NCBI GenBank assembly: GCA_039812705.1
Contig: JBDIBA010000037.1
Location: 1 to 18,483 of the forward strand
Direction of reading: 5' to 3'
DNA: 18,483 nucleotides
Source: JBDIBA01 sp039812705
GTDB lineage: Bacteria > Actinomycetota > Acidimicrobiia > Acidimicrobiales > JBBSGY01
The position numbers and the translations under genes are program-made. Each line of letters opens with the position of its first letter. Positions within the stretch are counted from its first letter, which is position 1. A model generated the notes under the pieces. That model was given only the letters and a program-made list of their open reading frames with translations, was not told the origin of the DNA and did no database searches. Positions 14,901-18,483 of this stretch are shown piece after piece.

Positions 14901-14992
14901 AACAAGCCAAACGGGCTGAGCTGATCAAAATCGACAGTGACGCTTCCGGGAAAAGCGCCAAAGGCATTAAACGTGAGCTTCTGTGGCCTCAT
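11933..14992 (-). CDS. sbcC: Exonuclease SbcCD, ATPase subunit SbcC
   Basis: This 1019-aa SMC-like ATPase is the Rad50 homologue. It pairs with SbcD to cut hairpins and blocked DNA ends. Walker A GPTGAGKS is at 35-42, with a Q-loop-like VVVLPQGLFAQALRA about 30% of the way through the N-terminal lobe. Long coiled coils run from about residue 190 to 880 and are interrupted near 540 by the zinc hook GEPCAVCGSTEHP (CxxC). The ABC signature TLSGGETFMASLCLALG lies near 920 and Walker B ALFIDEGFGTLD near 955. The length is as usual for the family. The start overlaps the sbcD stop by 4 bp (14989-14992), so the subunits are translationally coupled. rnpB follows almost directly. Confidence 0.95.
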   Translation of the reverse strand: MRPQKLTFNAFGAFPGSVTVDFDQLSPFGLFHIHGPTGAGKSTLLDALCYALYGVVPGLRGKSRTSTASKGADATQPDALLQSRHGEYVDKTVVSLEFSAQGVNYLIRREPPQFGPRGGFNSYPKVHVFKRSGEDLEPIASGTGEAKSFIKSVVGLDAGQFMQVVVLPQGLFAQALRADSNTRGALFRTLFDTARFGDYTERLESLSKEAKEELRGAAENVNSTRSRVDELIERLGLDIELDNDVVTGAPSLTGLQHLEVLSKEAQRVAATARDDSAKANIAAREALESVKGRDAAWARRRRASEVLAQCSTQSSQIDALRKEIGDAERCAPIAGFVSAFENASLRKSTQQQEVDRSHNSLSAHLASAPTQADGIDLNLASGDTLTAELCSLHIEFLQTRLHSLRDKLKLVDELESCVKLLAAAREEHAAADKVHGELTSRLQRSEALLEELATETDALSPVASTLELLNNQLETAQREHAAATQLRPARDKLTAAVDSAQSATAEFQAAEDARLALFSQRIDSMAGELAAKLSAGEPCAVCGSTEHPAPAESAAVVSEADLTKAEFKVVALRKTAEDRQGVRQRLEVDVAALVDRAAEAATTDDLGRSKVDQLQARIKEAVEARDKLRIARDRIDKGKGVLGDTQSELKEATQKQSEAASKVLARSERVKNIETRLGDADPTVLRGIESWTSRAIELFQQFAQSITLFAAADEQVQSANAALQRELNSVNIATVDEAKAMLRDPARITEMRAEASAWSERKHNAEQTIKEIDDLAIVEPKEDELVEAEARAVSMNDAYEASLRHFASVDHLTTDLSAATDALTKSIAKLEPLRKKRDQLTELYELCNGGGANLKKFSLEHWIMAGYLEEVVEAANVRLEKMTLNRYQLRHNASVASNNRASGLDIDVFDAYTGHTRAVTTLSGGETFMASLCLALGTADVVQRHAGGIHIEALFIDEGFGTLDSDTLELAIDELDRLREGGRLVGIISHVDSLRSRIPAGIEVVRTMSGSHITTSIRP

Positions 14993-16167
14993 TGCTCGCC
15001 AACCTTTTGTTGGCTGTTGGTCTGATCAATGACTTTGGCAAGTAGCGAAACGGTTTCGTCGTCGACCTTGTGCTCGGTAACGAACTCTAGGAAACCAACA
15101 CCGAGTTCAAGGTCTGTCTTGTTGCGAGTCTGTTTGCGAAAAGTGGTTTGGGCGCTTGCGACTGCACCGGTTTCGAATTGAAGCTCAACCGTGTGCGGAA
15201 AGCGTCGACGCAATTTCTCGAGCGCTTGTTGTTGCGGAATGGGGTCGGTAAGCGTTGCCTGGATGAATGAAGTCTCGTGCGCGGCGAAATCTGCCGATGT
15301 CAAAAGTTGTTCGAGTGGCCCCTTTAACTTGGCAAGCCCTCGTTGAACGGGGAAGTCCACGGCTGTGACGGTTGGCTCGCCAGTTTCGGCGATGTCGATT
15401 AGCCAGCCGCCTTTGGTGTGGCCCGTCTCGGAAAACGAATAAGCCATGGGCGAACCCGAGTAACGAAGCGAACCATTGCCGAAACTTTGTCGTCCGTGAA
15501 GATGTCCAAGGGCTCCGTAATCAAAACCCGCGAACAAGCCAACGCCGACCTCCGCCGAACCTCCGACACAAAGTTCGCGTTCGGAATCTGAAGGCGCGCC
15601 GCCCGTTACAAATGCATGCGCAAGGGCGACCGACCGCAACTTTTCGCCCCGCGCCAACCGTTGGTTGAAATCGTTTCGGGCGCGCTCAAGGGCAATGCGC
15701 AACAGCGCATCGTGTGAGGTGGTGTCGACGGATTCGAGAACGTGTCGCGCAACCTGAGGCTCTATGTATGGAACGGGGTAGAAGGCAACGCTCCAGTCGC
15801 CCGATTTGTCGCCCGGCAAGATGACTGGCTGAGAGACCTTTCGCAGGTCTCCGCGGATTGTGATGCCCGCGTTTGTGGAGACCTGTTCTAAGTAGCTGAC
15901 CCGAATGGCGGAATCGTGGTTTCCAGAAATGCCAATGACCGCCACGCCCTGGGAGGCGAGTCGGCTGAGGACATGGTCCAATGCCTCGATTGCGGCCGAA
16001 GACGGGGACTGCTGGTCGTAAACGTCGCCGGCGATGATGACAACGTCAACGCCTTCCTCGGCGACGTAATCGCAAAGCCAATCAAACAGATTGACCTGCA
16101 TGTCTAAGAGGCGTACGCGGTTGAACGAACGATCAAGATGCCAGTCGGAAGTGTGAAGAATTCTCAC
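14989..16167 (-). CDS. sbcD: Exonuclease SbcCD, nuclease subunit SbcD
   Basis: This 392-aa calcineurin-like phosphoesterase is the Mre11 homologue. Metal-binding motifs are HTSDWHLDRSF (D8, H10), IIAGDVYDQQ (D48) and GISGNHD (N83, H84), followed by VALAHAFVTGG and YGALGHLHGRQ for the later histidines. With SbcC it forms the Mn-dependent complex that processes double-strand ends and palindrome-derived hairpins. It is the first gene of the coupled sbcD-sbcC pair. It is transcribed divergently from argR across a 71-nt intergenic region, which must hold promoters for both. The start at ATG 16167 gives the canonical MRILHTSDWH N-terminus. Confidence 0.95.
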   Translation of the reverse strand: MRILHTSDWHLDRSFNRVRLLDMQVNLFDWLCDYVAEEGVDVVIIAGDVYDQQSPSSAAIEALDHVLSRLASQGVAVIGISGNHDSAIRVSYLEQVSTNAGITIRGDLRKVSQPVILPGDKSGDWSVAFYPVPYIEPQVARHVLESVDTTSHDALLRIALERARNDFNQRLARGEKLRSVALAHAFVTGGAPSDSERELCVGGSAEVGVGLFAGFDYGALGHLHGRQSFGNGSLRYSGSPMAYSFSETGHTKGGWLIDIAETGEPTVTAVDFPVQRGLAKLKGPLEQLLTSADFAAHETSFIQATLTDPIPQQQALEKLRRRFPHTVELQFETGAVASAQTTFRKQTRNKTDLELGVGFLEFVTEHKVDDETVSLLAKVIDQTNSQQKVGEQ

Positions 16168-16238
16168 ACCATCAAACTAACTATGCCGTGTGACAATCAC
16201 CTTGACCGCCCCTGGCTCCGTGTAGCTTCCATGCCGCT

Positions 16239-16742
16239 ATGACTCGGTCAGGTCAGCCATCTCCACGCATTCCAAACAGCCCGGTTGCCCGACGCAACCT
16301 CATCGTGGAGCTGATTCGTTCGAGCGAGGTCACTTCACAGCAGGCCCTTGAGGAGGCGCTCGCCGCCGAAGGCATTTCGGTTACCCAAGGGACGCTCTCG
16401 CGAGACCTTGATGACCTGGGTGCGACCAAGGCTCGCAACGCCGCGGGCAAGCTTGTTTACCGGGTGCCCGACGGCGACGTCGTGCTACGCGATGGCTCGG
16501 CGCGTCTCGAACGGTTCAGCGAAGAGTTGCTTGTGTCGGTTGTTGCAGCGCAAAACCTTGTCGTGGTTCGCACGCCGCCGGGGGCTGCACAGTTTCTCGC
16601 ATCAGCCTTGGATTATGGCGGCGTTGCTGACGTGGTCGGAACGATTGCCGGTGACGACACAATTCTTGTTGTTACACCCGACGATGACCGCGCAGCGGGG
16701 TTGGTTGACTACCTGAACGGGCTTGCCGGCACTCATTCATAA
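16239..16742 (+). CDS. argR: Arginine repressor ArgR
   Basis: This 167-aa protein has the family's two-domain layout. The N-terminal winged helix includes RRNLIVELIRSSEVTSQQALEEAL (about 18-41) and the recognition segment GISVTQGTLSRDLDDLGATK (45-64). The C-terminal hexamerisation domain has VVVRTPPGAAQFLASALD (108-125) and GTIAGDDTILVV (134-145), whose paired aspartates contact L-arginine. In the presence of arginine ArgR hexamers bind ARG boxes and repress arginine biosynthesis. In actinobacteria argR usually sits at the end of the arg cluster; here it stands alone beside sbcD. ATG 16239 lacks a clear Shine-Dalgarno sequence, so leaderless translation is possible. rocD in the same window is one possible target. 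Confidence 0.95.
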   Translation: MTRSGQPSPRIPNSPVARRNLIVELIRSSEVTSQQALEEALAAEGISVTQGTLSRDLDDLGATKARNAAGKLVYRVPDGDVVLRDGSARLERFSEELLVSVVAAQNLVVVRTPPGAAQFLASALDYGGVADVVGTIAGDDTILVVTPDDDRAAGLVDYLNGLAGTHS

Positions 16743-16819
16743 TCGGTCGCGCAAGTTTTTTGATTTTTTGTTGCGAACTGGTGACCGTGACCGCTAAACA
16801 GTCCGCCTGGCGCTTTTGA

Positions 16820-16837
16820 GTGTTTTTTAAAAAACAC
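16820..16837. promoter_or_regulatory. Perfect 18-bp palindrome (possible operator or cruciform)
   Basis: GTGTTTTTTAAAAAACAC is self-complementary with no spacer. It lies 78 nt after the argR stop and 227 nt before whiB. It has the symmetry of a dimeric repressor site; with its T6A6 centre it could also act as a bidirectional terminator for argR. The regulator is unknown. Confidence 0.5.
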
Positions 16838-16940
16838 AACGAAGTGTCTGGGGCGACAGTTGCTTGGTGTGCGGGTCAGATTTGTTTCTGATTCGGTCAA
16901 GTAAGTGTTGGGTGCGCGGCGCGATATTTGAATTGCGCAC

Positions 16941-16997
16941 TCGTCCGATCCCGTGGGCGTATAAATGGAGTTATGCCCGACGGAAATGTTCGGACGA
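16941..16997 (+). promoter_or_regulatory. Extended hairpin upstream of whiB (candidate leader RNA)
   Basis: An outer stem TCGTCCGA (16941-16948) / TCGGACGA (16990-16997) pairs perfectly over 8 bp. Inside, CCGT plus GGGCGTA (16951-16961) pairs with TATGCCC, a bulged G, then ACGG (16972-16983), giving 11 pairs with one G-U. The loop is 10 nt and the internal loop is 2 by 6. It ends 67 nt before the whiB ATG. No T-run follows directly, so it is more likely a leader structure or operator than a terminator. Confidence 0.5.
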
Positions 16998-17064
16998 CCC
17001 AATTTGTTGTTTGCAGTGCGTTTCGGTTTTTTGCTCGTTTTTATTGGTGAGGATGTGAAGGGTT

Positions 17065-17298
17065 ATGAAGAAGTTGGCTTGGCAAAGTCGCGCCGCTTGC
17101 CGCGGTCTAGACACGGAAATCTTTTTCCCAGCCACTGACGAAGAGGCAGGTCAAGCGAAGTCCGTTTGCAACGCGTGCCCAGTGCAGGAGTCCTGTTTGG
17201 AACACGCGCTTGCTGACCGCGAACGCGAAGGCGTTTGGGGTGGGGCAACAGAGCGCGAGCGTCGCCGAATCATTCGCCAGCGCCGCAAGTCGGCCTAG
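17065..17298 (+). CDS. WhiB-family iron-sulfur transcriptional regulator
   Basis: This 77-aa Wbl protein has the four conserved cysteines that hold a [4Fe-4S] cluster: C12 (RAACRGLD), C35 and C38 (VCNACP) and C44 (ESCLEHAL). The GVWGG turn is at 56-60, followed by the basic C-terminus ERERRRIIRQRRKSA that contacts DNA. Wbl proteins occur essentially only in actinobacteria and their phages. They bind the primary sigma factor and sense redox, NO or nutrient status. Short size and gene position resemble the WhiB1/WblE class, but the exact paralogue is uncertain. ATG 17065 has GAAGGG and GAGGA upstream. The gene follows a long structured intergenic region and precedes trpD by only 11 nt, so the two may be cotranscribed. 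Confidence 0.93.
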   Translation: MKKLAWQSRAACRGLDTEIFFPATDEEAGQAKSVCNACPVQESCLEHALADREREGVWGGATERERRRIIRQRRKSA

Positions 17299-17309
17299 TT
17301 TGTCTGGTC

Positions 17310-18356
17310 TTGTCTGACCAACCGATAAACCAAGCGGACTTTGCTTCGCTGCTCGAAGACCTAATTGGACAAACCCACGTCTCACCACAAGACGTGGGTT
17401 TTGTCATGCGTCAAGCCCTTCAGGGCAACCTGTCGCCTACCCGAGTTGCTGCACTGCTGACTGCGTTGCGCATGCGACACGATTCCGACCATTTTCTTCC
17501 GATCGTGGTTGACGCGGTTCGCTCAGAGGCCGTGGCGGTCGATGTCCCAGCCGGTCTGCGCGAACGTCTGGTTGATACGTGCGGGACAGGGGGTGACCGC
17601 AGCGGAAGTATCAACGTGTCAACGACGGCAGCCTTTGTTTTGGCCGCAGCCGGGGTTCCGGTTGCCAAGCACGGCAACCATGCCGCGTCTTCTTCATGTG
17701 GTTCGGCCGATGTGTTGCATGCACTCGGGGCAAAGATCGAACTTGCTGGGCCACGTGTCGTGCAAGGAATCGAAGAAACCAACATGGGCTTCTTTTTTGC
17801 GCCCTCGTTCCATCCGGGCCTTCGCCATGTCGGTCCGGTCCGCAAGGACTTGGCCGTGCGCACCGTGTTCAACTGGATTGGCCCGTTGGTTAACCCTGCA
17901 GGGGCCCGCCGCCAGGTGATCGGCACCGGTTCGCATCAGGCAATGGCCCCCATTTTGGAATGCATGCGCACTGCTGGTGCGGACAACGTCATGGTTGTGC
18001 GTGGCACCGACGGCCTCGACGAGTTGAGCACGACGGCGCCCAACAACGTCTTGCATCTAAGCGGTGGAACATCCGAAGAGACCATCCTCGATCCTCTGCG
18101 CCTTGGACTCAGCAGATCCGACCCTCATGAACTGCGTGGCGGTAATCCAGATCACAACGCTGCACGGCTGCGTGCGATTCTTGGTGGCGAAGACGGTCCC
18201 CAGTCCGACATCGTCGCGCTCAATGCGGCTGCCGGGTTAATCGTCGCTGGTGTTTGCGAGGACTGGCAATCGGCGCTGGAACAGAGCCGCGAGATTCTCA
18301 AGAGCGGCGTTGGTTTGCGGACCCTCGATGCATTCGTGGAGTTCACCAACCGCTGA
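17310..18356 (+). CDS. trpD: Anthranilate phosphoribosyltransferase
   Basis: The enzyme adds phosphoribose from PRPP to anthranilate, the second step of tryptophan synthesis. From TTG 17310 (348 aa) the PRPP loop CGTGGDRSGSINVST is at 91-105, the anthranilate loop KHGNHAASSSCGSAD at 120-134, and then FFFAPSFHPGLRHVGPVRKDLAVRTVFNWIGPLVNPA and RGTDGLDELST. The family consensus KHGNR has H in place of R here. The start is uncertain: the N-terminal helical segment FASLLEDLIGQ...VMRQALQGNLSP matches the family and forces a start upstream of ATG 17406, and TTG 17310 is the only reasonable codon, though it has no clear ribosome-binding site. Other trp genes are absent nearby. A perfect hairpin sits at codons 21-31, and tandem repeats begin at the stop. 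Confidence 0.92.
   Translation: MSDQPINQADFASLLEDLIGQTHVSPQDVGFVMRQALQGNLSPTRVAALLTALRMRHDSDHFLPIVVDAVRSEAVAVDVPAGLRERLVDTCGTGGDRSGSINVSTTAAFVLAAAGVPVAKHGNHAASSSCGSADVLHALGAKIELAGPRVVQGIEETNMGFFFAPSFHPGLRHVGPVRKDLAVRTVFNWIGPLVNPAGARRQVIGTGSHQAMAPILECMRTAGADNVMVVRGTDGLDELSTTAPNNVLHLSGGTSEETILDPLRLGLSRSDPHELRGGNPDHNAARLRAILGGEDGPQSDIVALNAAAGLIVAGVCEDWQSALEQSREILKSGVGLRTLDAFVEFTNR
17371..17401 (+). promoter_or_regulatory. Perfect 12-bp hairpin in the 5' coding part of trpD
   Basis: AAACCCACGTCT (17371-17382) and AGACGTGGGTTT (17390-17401) pair completely around a 7-nt loop, and the right arm runs into TTTTGTC. Three further pairs (GAC/GTC) form after a bulge. It starts 61 nt after the trpD start and 73 nt after the whiB stop. 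It looks like an intrinsic terminator with a short U-tract, placed inside a conserved coding segment. It could limit readthrough from whiB into trpD or act as an attenuator. Confidence 0.5.
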
Positions 18357-18408
18357 AGTTCGCCAACCGCTGAAGTTCACCAACCGCTGAAGTTCACCAA
18401 CCGCTGAT
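18341..18408. repeat. 17-bp tandem repeat, four copies, spanning the trpD stop
   Basis: The unit GTTCACCAACCGCTGAA occurs at 18341, 18358 (one change, A to G), 18375 and 18392 (last base changed). The first copy encodes the trpD C-terminus EFTNR and its TGA; the other three lie downstream. The period is not a multiple of three, so copies cannot extend the reading frame cleanly. Confidence 0.9.
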
Positions 18409-18452
18409 TGGTCATTCGAGGCCGGGTATCGCTGTCACACCCCCTCGTCACA

Positions 18453-18483
18453 ATGGAACACATGTTCAATTCATCCAGTGCTC
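18453..18483 (+). CDS. Possible 5' end of the next gene (partial)
   Basis: ATG 18453 (or in-frame ATG 18462) opens a frame MEHMFNSSSA that runs off the window. No Shine-Dalgarno sequence is evident. Spacing after trpD and the tandem repeats would suit a new gene start, but ten codons are not enough to name it. Confidence 0.3.
   Translation, partial: MEHMFNSSSA

Larger units (their letters stand above)
16743..17064. other. 322-nt intergenic region between argR and whiB
   Basis: No gene is visible on either strand. It holds a T-rich hairpin after argR (CGCAA at 16750-16754 with TTGCG at 16771-16775), a perfect 18-bp palindrome (16820-16837) and a long imperfect hairpin (16941-16997). The last 40 nt are T-rich and end in GAGGA and GAAGGG before the whiB ATG. 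Long 5' regions are common for WhiB genes, which are often strongly regulated. No confident -10/-35 pair could be assigned. Confidence 0.6.

Noticed and set aside
16202..16228. TTGACC with TAGCTT as an argR promoter
   Set aside because: The spacer is only 15 nt and the -10 match is poor; it could not be told from background.

Overview
The window looks like a chromosomal stretch of a moderately GC-rich actinobacterium. A WhiB-type iron-sulfur protein, a class A RNase P RNA of actinobacterial character, an ArgR with a canonical arginine-binding core and an integrase of the actinomycete integrative-element family all point to Actinomycetota. A lineage such as Acidimicrobiia is my inference from the divergent zwf and trpD and is not proven by the sequence.

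Bases 106-6011 form a compact integrative element of about 5.9 kb, seated in the 3' end of a tRNA-Val(UAC) gene and bounded by a 22-bp direct repeat. Reading inward from the tRNA, on the minus strand, are an AbrB-like small protein, a tyrosine integrase interrupted by one in-frame TAG, a rolling-circle (HUH) replication initiator, a small accessory protein and an FtsK/TraB-like DNA translocase. These genes overlap or are tightly spaced. This is the int-rep-tra logic of actinomycete integrative and conjugative elements (AICEs), stripped to a minimum. The distal end carries cargo: a VapBC toxin-antitoxin pair beside the far att site, an unrecognised protein and an SseB-domain protein. Bases 1-99 hold the tail of a gene outside the element.

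Bases 6174-9206 (plus strand) carry an RskA-like membrane protein without a sigma-binding domain, a coiled-coil zinc-ribbon protein (COG1579 type) and glucose-6-phosphate dehydrogenase. An unlisted 48-codon minus-strand reading frame lies between the last two.

Bases 9239-16167 read on the minus strand in the order sbcD, sbcC, rnpB, a PNPOx-like flavoprotein, a small acidic protein and ornithine aminotransferase (rocD). sbcD and sbcC overlap by 4 bp, and rnpB starts about 10 nt after sbcC. The region between rnpB and the PNPOx gene holds a long, nearly perfect stem-loop and short direct repeats.

Bases 16239-18483 (plus strand) carry argR, a 322-nt intergenic region with a perfect 18-bp palindrome and a long imperfect hairpin, whiB, trpD with a perfect 12-bp hairpin inside its 5' coding part, a 17-bp x4 tandem repeat spanning the trpD stop, and the first codons of a possible next gene. 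argR and rocD suggest local interest in arginine/ornithine metabolism, but no arginine biosynthesis genes are present. The best leads are the amber-split integrase of the mini-AICE, the stem-loop downstream of rnpB, the whiB leader hairpin and the hairpin in trpD.
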